From: Limnoglobus roseus
Lineage (GTDB): Bacteria > Planctomycetota > Planctomycetia > Gemmatales > Gemmataceae
Reading direction: 5' to 3'
NCBI RefSeq assembly: GCF_008254045.1
Contig: NZ_CP042425.1
Coordinates: forward strand, 7,392,163-7,456,162
Length of the DNA: 64,000 nucleotides
Shown here one piece after another: positions 24,568-33,614 of the stretch (position 1 is its first letter; every line of letters begins with the position of its first letter). The position numbers and the translations under genes are program-made. A model generated the notes under the pieces. That model was given only the letters and a program-made list of their open reading frames with translations. It was not told where the DNA came from and did no database searches.

Positions 24568-27408
24568 ATGAACGTTGGTAGCCCACTGTTGAGACTGCCC
24601 CTGTATATGGCGGTCTCTCTCATCAGTTCAACGGCCCTCTTCGCCCAGGTGCCGACCGTCCCGTCGCCAGACATCACCACGCCAAAGCAGTTCTTCGGCT
24701 TCCAGATGGGCGAGGACTACTGCCTGGCGAACTATCAACAGTTGAAGGACTACTGGGAGAAACTCCAGACCGAATCGGACCGCATGAAGCTGGTGACGAT
24801 CGGCAAAACCGAGGAGGGTCGGCCGCAGTTGGCGGCGATCGTCACGTCGCCGGCTAACCTCCGCCAACTGGACCGCTACAAGAAGATCGCCCACGATCTC
24901 GCCCACGCACGCGGGATTAACAAGGAGGACGCGAAGAAACTCGCGGCCGAGGGGAAGGCGGTCATCTGGATCGACGGCGGGTTGCACGCCAGCGAAGTTC
25001 TGTGCGCCCAGGCTCTCATCGAAACGGTGTACCGCTATCTGTCGGCCACAGACGAGGAAACGCTCCGCGTCCTGAACGACGTGGTCATTCTGTTCGTCCA
25101 CGCGAACCCGGACGGGCAAGACCTCGTCGCCGACTGGTACATGCGCGAGAAGCAGCCGACGAAGCGCTCCCTCGGGAACTTGCCGCGGCTGTACCAGAAG
25201 TACATCGGCCACGATAACAACCGAGATTTCTACGCGAACACCCAGGCCGAGACGAAGAACCTGAACCGCTTCATGTACCGCGAGTGGTTCCCGCAGATCA
25301 TGTACAACCACCACCAGACCGGCCCGGCCGGCACGGTCCTGTTCTGCCCGCCGTTCCGCGACCCGTTCAACTACTTCTGCGACCCACTTGTTCTGAACGG
25401 CATCGACTCGGTCGGCGCGGCCATGATGCAGCGGTTCCTGGTGGAAGACAAGCCGGGGGCGACGAGTCGCTCCGGCGCGCCGTACTCGACGTGGTTCAAC
25501 GGCGGCCTTCGGACGACGAGTGGCTTCCACAACATCATCGGCATCCTCACCGAGACGATCGGCGGCCCGACGCCGACGCAGATTCCGCTCGTGACCGCGA
25601 AACAGTTACCGAAGGGCGATTATCTGGCCCCGATTCCGCCGCAGACGTGGCACTTCCGGCAGTCGGTCGAGTACTCGGTCACGGCGAACAAGGCGATCCT
25701 CGATTACGCCTCCCGTCACCGCGAGCAACTGCTTTACAACGTCTGGTTCATGGGCCACAACGCCATCGCGAAAGGCGAGCGGGACAGCTGGACGATTACA
25801 CCGCAGCGCGTCGAGGCGGCGCAAAAGGACAAGCCGGCGGCCGGCGGTGGACGGCGCGAGGGCGGCATCGGCGCGGGCCGAGGGACCGGCGGCGTCGAGT
25901 TCGACCGCCTCTTCCGCAAGCCCGAGAACCGAGACGCCCGCGGTTACATTCTGCCGGCCGACCAGCCCGACTTCCCCACGGCGACGAAGTTCGTCAACAC
26001 GCTCCTCGGCACCGGCGTCGAGGTCCACCGGGCGACGGCCGACTTCACCGTCGAGAACAAGAAGTACCCGAAGGGTTCCTACGTCGTGAAGTGTGCGCAG
26101 GCGTACCGTGCCCACGTCCTCGACATGTTCGAACCGCAGGACCACCCGAACGACTTCGCCTACCCCGGCGGCCCGCCGATCAAGCCTTACGACTCGGCCG
26201 GGTACACGCCGGCCTATCAAATGGCGATCAAGTTCGACCGCGTTCTCGTCGGCTTCGACGGCCCCTTCGAGGCGATTCCCGATCTGGCCGTGATGCCGAT
26301 GCCCGCGAGCGTGACCAACGCGACGGCCGCCGTCGGCTTCTTCCTCAGCCCGCAATTGAACGACTCGTTCCGGGCGGTGAACCGCTTGCACAAGGCCGGC
26401 GTTGAGGTTCGACGGTTGCAACAACCGACCGAAGCGGAAGGCTTGAAGCACCCGGCCGGGACGTTCTTCATTCCGAACGAACCGAACGCGCTCCCCATCC
26501 TGGAAAAGATCGCGAAGGAACTGGGCACACCCTTCCAGGGAACGAAAACGGCCCCGGACCCCGACGCGGTCGTCCTCAAGCCGGTGCGCATCGGTCTGTG
26601 GGACCGCTACGGCGGTTCGATGCCGTCGGGGTGGACGCGGTGGATCTTCGAGCAGTTCGAGTTCCCCTACACCGTCATTTACGCTCCTGAACTCGATCAG
26701 GGGAAACTGCGGGACAAGTTCGACGTGATCTTGCTGGTGGACGGAGCATACTCCGGCCGCGGCGGAATGGCGGCCCCCGGTGAGCCGGCTGAAGAACCGC
26801 CGCCGGCGGCCAATCCGAACCCCGAACCGCCGGGCAACGCGGCCGACCAATACCGCGGGCAGAAGGGGGCGATCACGGGCGCGAAGACGGTTCCCCAACT
26901 CAAGAAGTTCCTCGACGATGGCGGCACGCTGTTGACCATCGGCACGTCCACCCGCTTGAGCCGTGATCTCGGCGTGCCGGTCGCGAACCACCTCGCCGAG
27001 TTGGACGAGGACGCCCGCGAGAAGCCGATCACCTCGGACAAGTACTACATCCCGTCGTCGGTGCTGCGGGTCAAGGTGGACACCGCCAACCCGCTCACGT
27101 GGGGGATGACCGATCACGTTGACGTGATGTTCTCCGCCAGTCCGACCTTCCGGCTGACGAGTGGAGCCGACGCGAAGGGCCTCCGACGGGTCGCGTGGTT
27201 CGACACGAAGACGCCGCTGCGTAGCGGGTGGGCGTGGGGGCAAGCCTACCTCGAAGGCGGCACCGCGATCGTGGACGCGAAAGTCGGCAAGGGGCGGTTG
27301 GTGTTATTCGGCCCGCAAGTCCTTTTCCGCGGTCAGTCCCACGGGACGTTCAAGTTGGTCTTCAACGGCATCGTTCAGCACGGCGTGGCCGAGAAAACCG
27401 GCAACTGA
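24568..27408 (+). CDS. Secreted M14-family zinc carboxypeptidase-like protein
   Basis: The 946-residue protein has a signal peptide (about 1-26) and an N-terminal M14 domain. The zinc ligands H140 and E143 lie in GLHASEVL, and the third His is probably H248 or H249 in MYNHHQTG. NPDGQD and a Arg-rich substrate-site segment (NNRDF) also fit the family. The C-terminal half (about 550-946) is a large extra region ending in a domain that resembles a glutamine amidotransferase-like fold in layout. It should trim C-terminal residues from peptides outside the cytoplasm. ATG 24568 has an AAGG ribosome site seven bases upstream; an upstream in-frame start would destroy the signal peptide. The S51-like gene follows after 43 bases, probably in the same operon. 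Confidence 0.88.
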   Translation: MNVGSPLLRLPLYMAVSLISSTALFAQVPTVPSPDITTPKQFFGFQMGEDYCLANYQQLKDYWEKLQTESDRMKLVTIGKTEEGRPQLAAIVTSPANLRQLDRYKKIAHDLAHARGINKEDAKKLAAEGKAVIWIDGGLHASEVLCAQALIETVYRYLSATDEETLRVLNDVVILFVHANPDGQDLVADWYMREKQPTKRSLGNLPRLYQKYIGHDNNRDFYANTQAETKNLNRFMYREWFPQIMYNHHQTGPAGTVLFCPPFRDPFNYFCDPLVLNGIDSVGAAMMQRFLVEDKPGATSRSGAPYSTWFNGGLRTTSGFHNIIGILTETIGGPTPTQIPLVTAKQLPKGDYLAPIPPQTWHFRQSVEYSVTANKAILDYASRHREQLLYNVWFMGHNAIAKGERDSWTITPQRVEAAQKDKPAAGGGRREGGIGAGRGTGGVEFDRLFRKPENRDARGYILPADQPDFPTATKFVNTLLGTGVEVHRATADFTVENKKYPKGSYVVKCAQAYRAHVLDMFEPQDHPNDFAYPGGPPIKPYDSAGYTPAYQMAIKFDRVLVGFDGPFEAIPDLAVMPMPASVTNATAAVGFFLSPQLNDSFRAVNRLHKAGVEVRRLQQPTEAEGLKHPAGTFFIPNEPNALPILEKIAKELGTPFQGTKTAPDPDAVVLKPVRIGLWDRYGGSMPSGWTRWIFEQFEFPYTVIYAPELDQGKLRDKFDVILLVDGAYSGRGGMAAPGEPAEEPPPAANPNPEPPGNAADQYRGQKGAITGAKTVPQLKKFLDDGGTLLTIGTSTRLSRDLGVPVANHLAELDEDAREKPITSDKYYIPSSVLRVKVDTANPLTWGMTDHVDVMFSASPTFRLTSGADAKGLRRVAWFDTKTPLRSGWAWGQAYLEGGTAIVDAKVGKGRLVLFGPQVLFRGQSHGTFKLVFNGIVQHGVAEKTGN

Positions 27409-27451
27409 CGACGGGCGGGTTCTGACATCCTGAGAATTCGGAGAGAGAGCA

Positions 27452-28675
27452 ATGTTTCGGGCTACCGTGTTCGTTCTGTTCCTATCGTCCTCGCTCCTTC
27501 ACGCTCAGGATGCTACGCCGCCGCGCGAGCACCTCTCACCCTACGGCCTCGCCAAACCCGTCCTGATCGTTCTCGGCGATCTCCCGAAGGACTTCGAAAA
27601 CAAATCGGACCTGCCGGTGTTGAGCGCCGCGAAGGACGCGGCACCGGCAGGATTCCAGTTCCTCACGAAGGTGGACGAACAACCCGCGGTCGGCAAGGTG
27701 GGGCTATTCGTGCCGGCCGACGCGGTCGTGCAGTTCAAGGGGCGAACGGTCTCCAACGTCGGCAAGGGCATCGCGACGGTTCGCTTCGCGAAGTCACCGA
27801 CCCGTGAGGCGAAGTCGCTCGAAGTCGAAGGCCGGAAGACACTCGATTACAACGAGCTCCGCCGCGTGGCCGCCGAACGCGCCGGGGGCAGCGCCTACCC
27901 GCCGAAGGAGCCGCAACCGCCCGTCGTGCCGAAGGGGACGCTCGTCATCGTGGGCGGTGCCGGGATGCCGGCCGAGATCAGCAAGCGATTTCTGGAAGCC
28001 GGCGGCGGCGAAGCCGGTCACTTCGTCGTGCTGCCGATCTCGATGCCGGACCCTATCCGCACGACCGCCGAGGAGAGCTTCCTCAAGAAAATGGGGGCCA
28101 AGAACGTCACCGCCATCCCGTACCGCGAGCAGAAAGAGCTGGAAGACCCGAAGGTGATCGAGACGCTCAAGAAGGCCACCGGCATCTGGTTCGGCGGCGG
28201 CCGACAGTGGAACTTCATGGACGCCTACGAGGGGACGAAACTGCCCGCCCTCTTCCGCGACGTTCTCGACCGCGGCGGTGTCATCGGCGGGAGTTCGGCC
28301 GGGGCCACGATTCAGGGCGACTACATGGTTCGCGGTGCGCCGGCCGGGCCGAACATTATGATGTGCGAAGGGTACGAAAAAGCACTCGGCTTCCTGCCCG
28401 GCGTGGCCATCGACCAGCACTTCACCGCCCGCAATCGCTTTAAGGACATGACGGCCTTCATGCACCGTTACCCACAGTTCCTGGGCATCGGCCTCGACGA
28501 AGCAACGGCCATCGTGGTCCAAGGTTCGACGGCCGAAATTCTCGGCAAGGGGAAGGTTCACTTCTACGACGCGAAGCGGAAAGTGAAGGACGGCGACCCG
28601 GATTTCGAGGCTTTCCCCGCGGGCGTGAAATACGACCTTCAGAATCGCACGAAGTTGAAGACGAAGACGCCCTGA
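27452..28675 (+). CDS. Secreted cyanophycinase-like S51 peptidase
   Basis: The 407-residue protein has a signal peptide (about 1-18), a region of about 140 residues of unclear fold, and then a peptidase S51 domain starting at GTLVIVGGAG. The nucleophile is S282 in IGGSSAGATIQ, and the later motifs DQHFTARNRF and GIGLDEATA are the typical cyanophycinase-branch positions. Cyanophycinases hydrolyse the beta-Asp-Arg polymer cyanophycin to dipeptides, and other S51 members cleave Asp-X dipeptides. The gene is 43 bases downstream of the secreted M14 carboxypeptidase, so the pair may degrade external aspartyl-rich peptides. The substrate is inference only. Confidence 0.88.
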   Translation: MFRATVFVLFLSSSLLHAQDATPPREHLSPYGLAKPVLIVLGDLPKDFENKSDLPVLSAAKDAAPAGFQFLTKVDEQPAVGKVGLFVPADAVVQFKGRTVSNVGKGIATVRFAKSPTREAKSLEVEGRKTLDYNELRRVAAERAGGSAYPPKEPQPPVVPKGTLVIVGGAGMPAEISKRFLEAGGGEAGHFVVLPISMPDPIRTTAEESFLKKMGAKNVTAIPYREQKELEDPKVIETLKKATGIWFGGGRQWNFMDAYEGTKLPALFRDVLDRGGVIGGSSAGATIQGDYMVRGAPAGPNIMMCEGYEKALGFLPGVAIDQHFTARNRFKDMTAFMHRYPQFLGIGLDEATAIVVQGSTAEILGKGKVHFYDAKRKVKDGDPDFEAFPAGVKYDLQNRTKLKTKTP

Positions 28676-28802
28676 TCCCCTTAATCGGCACCGTCTTCCC
28701 AACCTGAATCTGGTGGTGCCGGATATTTTCCTCGGGCGAATTTTGTGGCGTGCGAGTTGCAAAGACTTGGGTGTTGATCTGTGATACCAATGGGAGGTTG
28801 AC

Positions 28803-29537
28803 ATGAAACGCCTGATCACGATTTCGCTTCTCTCGCTCGCTCTCCTGACCCAACTTGTCTCGGCCGCCCCTCCCCCGTCCACCACGCTGACCGAATCGAC
28901 GGACGTTCTCAACGAATTGTCGGCCATTCCCGCGAAGTGCATCCCGCCGAAACTCTTGGCCGACGCGCAGGGCATTGCCATCATCCCGCGCGTCATCAAA
29001 GCCGGCTTCGTCGTGGCGGGTCGCGGGGGGCACGGCCTCGTCATGGTGAAGGACAAGGACGGTAACTGGAGCGATCCGGTCTTCGTCAACTTGGGCGGCG
29101 GCAGTGTCGGGTTCCAGGCGGGCGTGGAAGCGACGGACGTGGTTCTCGTGTTCCGCACCCGCAAGAGCATGGACCGCTTGTTCGAAGACAAGGCAAAACT
29201 GACCCTCGGCACCGATGTCTCGGCCGCGGCGGGTCCGGTAGGCCGCGAACTGGCCGCCGCGACCGACGGCAAGCTCCAGGCGGAGATCCTTTCGTACTCG
29301 CGTAGCCGGGGGTTGTTCGCAGGGGTTTCGCTTGACGGAACCGTTATCCACGCGGACAAGAACACCAACGAAAACTATCGCCGCAACCCGGCCGCAGAGG
29401 ACAAGAAACTGGCGGCCCTGAAGTCGAAGTTACTGGAGATGAGTTCCACGAAGGTGATCGAAGTTGAGATCAAGCCCGTCCCCCTCACGCCCCCGCCGGC
29501 CGTGATTCCCGCAATTCCGCCGATCCGGAAGCCGTAA
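28803..29537 (+). CDS. Secreted SYLF (Ysc84-like) lipid-binding domain protein
   Basis: The 244-residue protein has a signal peptide (1-21) and a SYLF/DUF500 domain covering most of the chain. Recognisable segments are AQGIAIIPRVIKAGFVVAGR, GGGSVGFQAGVEATDVVLVF and SYSRSRGLFAGVSLDGT. SYLF domains bind phosphoinositides in eukaryotes, while bacterial members are periplasmic or outer-membrane-associated with unclear roles. The C-terminal 25 residues are proline-rich. A GGGAGG ribosome site lies six bases before the ATG. The gene is followed by a strong 17-bp hairpin and looks intact. Confidence 0.9.
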   Translation: MKRLITISLLSLALLTQLVSAAPPPSTTLTESTDVLNELSAIPAKCIPPKLLADAQGIAIIPRVIKAGFVVAGRGGHGLVMVKDKDGNWSDPVFVNLGGGSVGFQAGVEATDVVLVFRTRKSMDRLFEDKAKLTLGTDVSAAAGPVGRELAAATDGKLQAEILSYSRSRGLFAGVSLDGTVIHADKNTNENYRRNPAAEDKKLAALKSKLLEMSSTKVIEVEIKPVPLTPPPAVIPAIPPIRKP

Positions 29538-29560
29538 ACGCTTGTGCCGTCGGATGAAGA

Positions 29561-29600
29561 CACGCGGGGCGGGGAAGTTCTGGCTTCCCCGCCCCGCGTG
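29561..29600 (+). terminator. GC-rich 17-bp hairpin after SYLF gene
   Basis: The arms 29561-29577 and 29584-29600 are perfect complements around a six-base loop, 24 bases after the SYLF stop codon. No U tract follows, so it may pause polymerase or protect the 3' end rather than act as a classical intrinsic terminator. Confidence 0.6.
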
Positions 29601-29712
29601 CATCAGCACCTGCTGCAACCGCACCCTCAACGACTGACGGCTCTGTTAGAGTTTCTCAATCCGATCGAAGCGGAATGGGACATGCCGTCAAATATTCGGC
29701 CGGACGTTTTAT

Positions 29713-29743
29713 TTGACCTTCACCCGGCAATCTGTGTTATCAT
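29713..29743 (+). promoter_or_regulatory. Possible sigma-70-type promoter before 29795 gene
   Basis: A TTGACC at 29713-29718 and a TATCAT at 29738-29743 lie in a locally AT-rich stretch, with a 19-base spacer (longer than the ideal 17). The next gene starts about 50 bases downstream. This is a weak prediction from consensus only. Confidence 0.3.
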
Positions 29744-29794
29744 ATTGCGAATGTCGATTCTTTGTCTCGTCGCCCGGAACGGACTGAGAACCCG

Positions 29795-30199
29795 ATGAGT
29801 GACTCCATCCGACTTCTGTACCGATTGGCGAAGGAGTCCGCCGAGTACCTCCACACGGCGGCCGAGTGCCGCCCCGACGACGTTCCTGACCTGCTCGGCA
29901 TCCTCGCTCGAACCGTGAAGCAGATTTGGAGCAACCGCGGGCAGTTGCCCTGCGCGGAGCGAGAGATGATCCGCCTGGTAGGCGAGGCAGTGGAGGGGGC
30001 GGCCCGCCGCCAGATCACGCCGGCCATCGCGGCGGCCCTCAAGGAACTTGTGTACGAATCACTCGGCGCGGCGGGATTGAGTTCGGACCGGGGAAAGCGG
30101 GCTCACGCATTGGCGTCGGCTCTGAAATGGGCCCACGATCGCGCGAGCGGGCCGACGCCGCATCTGAACCAAGCACTGGCCGACGTCCCCGTGGGGTGA
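29795..30199 (+). CDS. Hypothetical protein, alpha-helical, 134 aa
   Basis: I do not recognise this protein. The frame encodes 134 mostly helical residues starting MSDSIRLLYRLAKESAEYL, with no signal peptide or membrane helix and a balanced charge pattern that looks like a real protein. A start at 29795 with a GAGAA ribosome-site-like sequence seven bases upstream is preferred over an in-frame ATG 33 bases earlier. A possible promoter and an AT-rich leader precede it. No partner gene is obvious. Confidence 0.55.
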   Translation: MSDSIRLLYRLAKESAEYLHTAAECRPDDVPDLLGILARTVKQIWSNRGQLPCAEREMIRLVGEAVEGAARRQITPAIAAALKELVYESLGAAGLSSDRGKRAHALASALKWAHDRASGPTPHLNQALADVPVG

Positions 30200-30293
30200 A
30201 CGCCGGCACCCGCTCTTGGCCGAACGAAACGCCTGCTGATTGAACCACCGCCCAAATAAACCGAGCAGCCCTTCGTTACGGCGGGGGCAGCGG
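30200..30293. other. Short intergenic stretch, nothing recognised
   Basis: This stretch between the plus-strand hypothetical gene and a possible minus-strand small ORF holds no recognisable element. Confidence 0.3.
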
Positions 30294-30383
30294 TTAGGAC
30301 TCGACGGCGTCGAACGACATCGGTTTTAACTCGTCGCAAATCCTTGCAAGTTCCGTGAGTTGTTGTTCGTTCAGTCGGTACAT
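30294..30383 (-). CDS. Possible 29-residue small protein
   Basis: A short minus-strand frame from ATG at 30383 to TAA at 30294 encodes 29 residues beginning MYRLNEQQLTELARICDEL, an amphipathic helical sequence with good codon usage. It lies 57 bases downstream of the 86-residue gene at 30441-30701 on the same strand and could be co-transcribed. The ribosome site is weak (GGGTTTGGG). No homologue is known to me, and a chance ORF cannot be excluded. Confidence 0.3.
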   Translation of the reverse strand: MYRLNEQQLTELARICDELKPMSFDAVES

Positions 30384-30440
30384 GCCCAAACCCTGATCCC
30401 GGCTTCCTGAGGGAAATCACTCCCCGCCGGGATCCAACTC

Positions 30441-30701
30441 CTACGCGACCTGTTGACGGCGGGCCGTGATGGGCAGGGTAAGGTTCACGAACGTACTGCC
30501 GGTCGTCGCGGTCTCGACCGAGCCGATCAACATGGGCGCATCCAGTTGGCCAGGGCAATCCACGTGGACCGTCTGCCCTTCCGCTAGGCCGAGCGTTTCC
30601 CACTCCCGCGACAACACCCGGAGGCGGACGGCGGAACCTTGAACGGCGACGAGCGCGAACACCGATCGGCCGGCCAGCGTGATGACGGTTGACGACTGCA
30701 T
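30441..30701 (-). CDS. Hypothetical small protein, beta-rich, 86 aa
   Basis: The 86-residue protein is predicted to be mostly beta strands, with a pattern of alternating hydrophobic residues (for example SVFALVAVQGSAVRLRVLS and TVHVDCPG) reminiscent of small PilZ- or TOBE-like barrels, though diagnostic residues are not visible. The ATG at 30701 is preceded by a strong GCAGGGGGAG ribosome site, which supports a real gene. There is no signal peptide. Function is unknown. Confidence 0.55.
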   Translation of the reverse strand: MQSSTVITLAGRSVFALVAVQGSAVRLRVLSREWETLGLAEGQTVHVDCPGQLDAPMLIGSVETATTGSTFVNLTLPITARRQQVA

Positions 30702-31097
30702 AGCTCCCCCTGCCTGAGTGGACAGGCGGATACTATCGCGGGCCGGTGATCACTGCAATCGAGCCGTTGCGAAAGCGGTTGCTCGGCCCCGGTTCAACAA
30801 CTGATGGAAAGGGTCGTGCCGATGACTCTCATCGTCCGCACTATTACACCAATGGCCATGAGGCCCATTTCCGTAGGTGGCGAAGGGTGAGGCGACATTC
30901 AGGCGTTGGGTTTGGGGGTCGCGATCAGAGGGGATCGACCGCATAGACCGCTCGGATAAGGGAAGCGAACAAACCGAAAGCATTCTTTTCCGCCGATGCT
31001 GCTCAACGACGATGTTCCTGGCCGGGGCGAACCGTCCGGGCGCGAAGATCGAAGCCGAACGCCGCATCGACGAGGCACACTCTTGGGAGCTGATCCG
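30702..31097. other. Intergenic stretch of about 400 bases, nothing recognised
   Basis: The stretch between the minus-strand small gene and the broken DUF1559-like gene is less GC-rich than its surroundings in places. No frame has convincing coding character, and no RNA or repeat was recognised. Confidence 0.3.
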
Positions 31098-31828
31098 ATG
31101 CGCAGAAAGCTGCTGATGGCCGGGTGCGTCCTCGCCTTCTCGTTGGGCCTCGTCTTCCTGCCCTGTTCATGCCAGATTCGGGATTCCCCGAGTTGGGCGA
31201 GGTCAGCTAACGCCGTTGGGATGATTGGCCTGGGCGTACAGGGCTACCACGAGGTCAACAGCCACCTGCCTCCCGCCGTGGTCCGGGACAAGGCCGGGCG
31301 ACCGCTCTACAGTTGGCGGGTGGCTTTGCTGCCCTACGTCGAGAAGGCAGGCTCTATGACGAGTTTCACAAGGACGAACCGTGGGACAGTCCAGCCAACA
31401 AGCGGTTCCTCGAGCGGACGCCCCGCGTTTAGGTGCCCATCTTTGGCGACGACGACCCGCTGGGGACAACGCGGTATCAGGTTTTCGTCGGGCCTGGGAC
31501 GGCGTTCGAGCGTGACGGGTTGACGTGGGACGACTTCCCGGACGGGGTTGCGGACACGCTGTTGGTTGCAGAAGCCGGCGAGCCGGTGCCGTGGTCGAAG
31601 CCGGCCGATCTCGTATACGACCCGAACGGCCCCCTTCCGCCGCTCGGCCGAGGTTACAAGAAGCCGGTCAAGTTGGCCTGTCGCGTTCTGTGGCTCAACC
31701 CCGGGTTCGCCGCCGTGCTGGGAGAAGGTCGCGGCCGGTTCTTCCGCTGGCCGTCCGACGAGGCGACTGTTCGCGCCCTCATTACCCGTAACGGCGGGGA
31801 GAAGGTCAACCCGTCCCGGATCGAGTGA
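31098..31828 (+). pseudogene. Broken DUF1559-like gene (frameshift plus in-frame stop)
   Basis: The N-terminal part reads MRRKLLMAGCVLAFSLGLVF with a lipobox-like C, then GYHEVNSHLPPAVV and YSWRVALLPYVEKA, the conserved core of DUF1559-related planctomycete proteins. Near 31350 the sequence continues in another frame (LYDEFHKDEPWDSPANKRFLERTP). It then meets a TAG at 31430-31432 and goes on in that frame with YQVFVGPGTAFERD, FPDGVADTLLVAEAGEPVPW and a typical C-terminal LITRNGGEKV. One base gained or lost near 31350 and one nonsense change are enough to break an otherwise complete gene. Either decay or sequencing error could explain the frameshift; the stop argues for decay. Confidence 0.75.
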
Positions 31829-31849
31829 CGCCATCACCCGCCGCACCCA

Positions 31850-31893
31850 CAAAAAGCGAACCGGCGGGCCGCACAACTCGCGCGGCCCGCCGG
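31850..31893 (-). terminator. Rho-independent terminator of EF-hand gene
   Basis: A 12-bp GC-rich stem with arms 31861-31872 and 31882-31893 lies just past the stop of the minus-strand EF-hand gene. Read on the minus strand it is followed, after seven bases, by a TTTTT tract at 31851-31855. The geometry fits an intrinsic terminator for that gene. Confidence 0.65.
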
Positions 31894-31918
31894 CGTGTGA
31901 TTCGTTTGCCCGCCCCGG

Positions 31919-32206
31919 TTAGAGGGCCAGCTTCTCGGCAAACATCTCTTCGAACTCAACCCACTCGATTTGCCCGTCGCCGTTCAGGTCCGTCTCGACG
32001 AGCGTGCCCAGCGTCCACGCCCACCGAGTCTGGGGGCTGCCCACATCGGCGTCGGTCAGGAACGCCTTCAGTTCCTTCTTGCTCAGCCGCTTGTCACCGT
32101 TCGCGTCGTACATCTCGAACGCCGTCGCCAAGTCCCCGGCGAACCGTGCCGCCACGTACGCCCCAACTTGTTCCCGCAACTGCTGACGGTGGAATGAACT
32201 GGCCAT
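31919..32206 (-). CDS. EF-hand calcium-binding protein
   Basis: The 95-residue protein contains two EF-hand loops, DANGDKRLSKKE and DLNGDGQIEWVE, each with Asp/Asn at positions 1, 3 and 5 and an acidic residue at position 12. It has no signal peptide, so it is probably a cytosolic calcium-binding or calcium-responsive protein. The ATG at 32206 is preferred to one eight codons upstream because a TGGGGATC sequence precedes it at a usable distance. The gene is divergent from the TPR protein gene, and a terminator hairpin follows its stop. Confidence 0.85.
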   Translation of the reverse strand: MASSFHRQQLREQVGAYVAARFAGDLATAFEMYDANGDKRLSKKELKAFLTDADVGSPQTRWAWTLGTLVETDLNGDGQIEWVEFEEMFAEKLAL

Positions 32207-32436
32207 GACCGATCCCCAAAGGTGAGCCAAGAAGCGTCGGGCCGGAAGGTGGCTGACTGCCCCGCCTTTTTGAGAGCAAGTCGCGCGCCGTTAATCGCTG
32301 ACTTCGCATCTGTAACAAAGTCGACAAAACCCGCACGCGAAGTGTGGTTGAAACTGTGAAGTGTGGTAGTCGGTTGGCACGTGACTCGATCGCGTGTTCT
32401 ACGCTTCCGGTGATCCCTCACCACCGGAGCCACCCC

Positions 32437-33465
32437 ATGCCGATTCGGTCCGCCCTCGTCGCACTCCTCTTGCTGCCCCTGACGGCCGCCGCCCAGAACA
32501 AGCCGAAAGCCGCTTGGGTCGGCGAGGTCGCCCTCTTGCGGTTCGACCGTGACTACGACGCCGTGCCGCTGACCGGCGGCGGCGAGTTCCGGCCGAAGTT
32601 CCTCAACTACGTCGTCCAATCTGAAGCGGCCGACGCCGTCGTCATCCGCGACCGCGGCCAGGACTGGCGGGTCGGCAAGGACGGCCTGGTCCGCGTCGCC
32701 GACGCCGAGGCATTCTACGCGGCGGCCATCCGCAACAACGCGCAAGAGGTCTGGGCGTACTACGGCCGGGCGTGCGCCCGGATGGAACTCGGCGATCTCG
32801 ACGGGGCGTTGCAAGACGCCTCCGTGGCGGTCGGCTTCTTCCCGGACTCCGCCACCATCCGCAACGGCCGGGGGGCGAAGCACATGCTGAAGAAGAACTA
32901 TGCAAAGGCGCTCCTCGACTTCAACCAGGCGGTCTCGTTCGACCCGACCAACGACGTGGCCCTGTGCAACCGCGGGTACCTGTACTTCGCGACGAAGGAC
33001 TACGACAAGGCCCTGCTCGACTTCGGGGCGGCCGCCCGACTGGACCCACGGTACGCCGAGCCGATCGTGTACCGGGGCAAGGTGCAAGAGGCCCGCGGCA
33101 AGTACCTGGCCGCCGCCGCCGAGTACGAGGCCGCTCTACGGATCGACGCCAAGCACCCGGCCGCACTGATGGCGAAGGCCCGGATGCGGGCCGCGTGCCC
33201 GGACGCACTGGAGCGGAACGGCCAAGAGGCGGTGACGGCCGCGAAGGCGGCGTGCGCGGCCACGTTCGGGAAGGACGGGTACGCGCTAGTGTTGCTGGCC
33301 ATGGCCCACGCGGAGTCGCGGAACTTCCCCGAGGCGGTCAAGCAACTCGACCGGGCCACGACGGGCGACAAGGCGTGGGCGGCAGCGAACGCCGACTTCC
33401 TGACGTACCTGCGGGAGGAGTTCGCGGCGAAGCGGCCCTACCGGTTCGAGGCCCCAAAGAAGTAG
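32437..33465 (+). CDS. Secreted TPR-repeat protein
   Basis: The 342-residue protein has a signal peptide (1-18, cleavage after AAA). A beta-rich N-terminal segment (about 20-85, SH3-like in layout) is followed by four or more tetratricopeptide repeats, including ALLDFNQAVSFDPTNDVALC and ALLDFGAAARLDP. Such proteins act as periplasmic scaffolds. The start at 32437 has a CGGAG ribosome site eight bases upstream, and the in-frame extension upstream lacks coding character. No operon partner is obvious; the gene converges on the propeller gene at 33615. Confidence 0.85.
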   Translation: MPIRSALVALLLLPLTAAAQNKPKAAWVGEVALLRFDRDYDAVPLTGGGEFRPKFLNYVVQSEAADAVVIRDRGQDWRVGKDGLVRVADAEAFYAAAIRNNAQEVWAYYGRACARMELGDLDGALQDASVAVGFFPDSATIRNGRGAKHMLKKNYAKALLDFNQAVSFDPTNDVALCNRGYLYFATKDYDKALLDFGAAARLDPRYAEPIVYRGKVQEARGKYLAAAAEYEAALRIDAKHPAALMAKARMRAACPDALERNGQEAVTAAKAACAATFGKDGYALVLLAMAHAESRNFPEAVKQLDRATTGDKAWAAANADFLTYLREEFAAKRPYRFEAPKK

Positions 33466-33614
33466 CCGGGCCGCAGTTGCCAACGGGTATCATGGGGACG
33501 GTGGCTATAGTCGAAAGAGATCGGCCACGGCCGCGGGTTCGTGTTTTCAGGACAAACCGGCCGCACGTGACAACGTCGGAAAAGGACACAGGGCGGATGA
33601 CCGAGGGGCCGGAG

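Noticed and set aside
29713..29743. Strong promoter call before the 29795 gene
   Set aside because: The spacer is 19 bases and the -10 box is poor; kept only as a low-confidence site.
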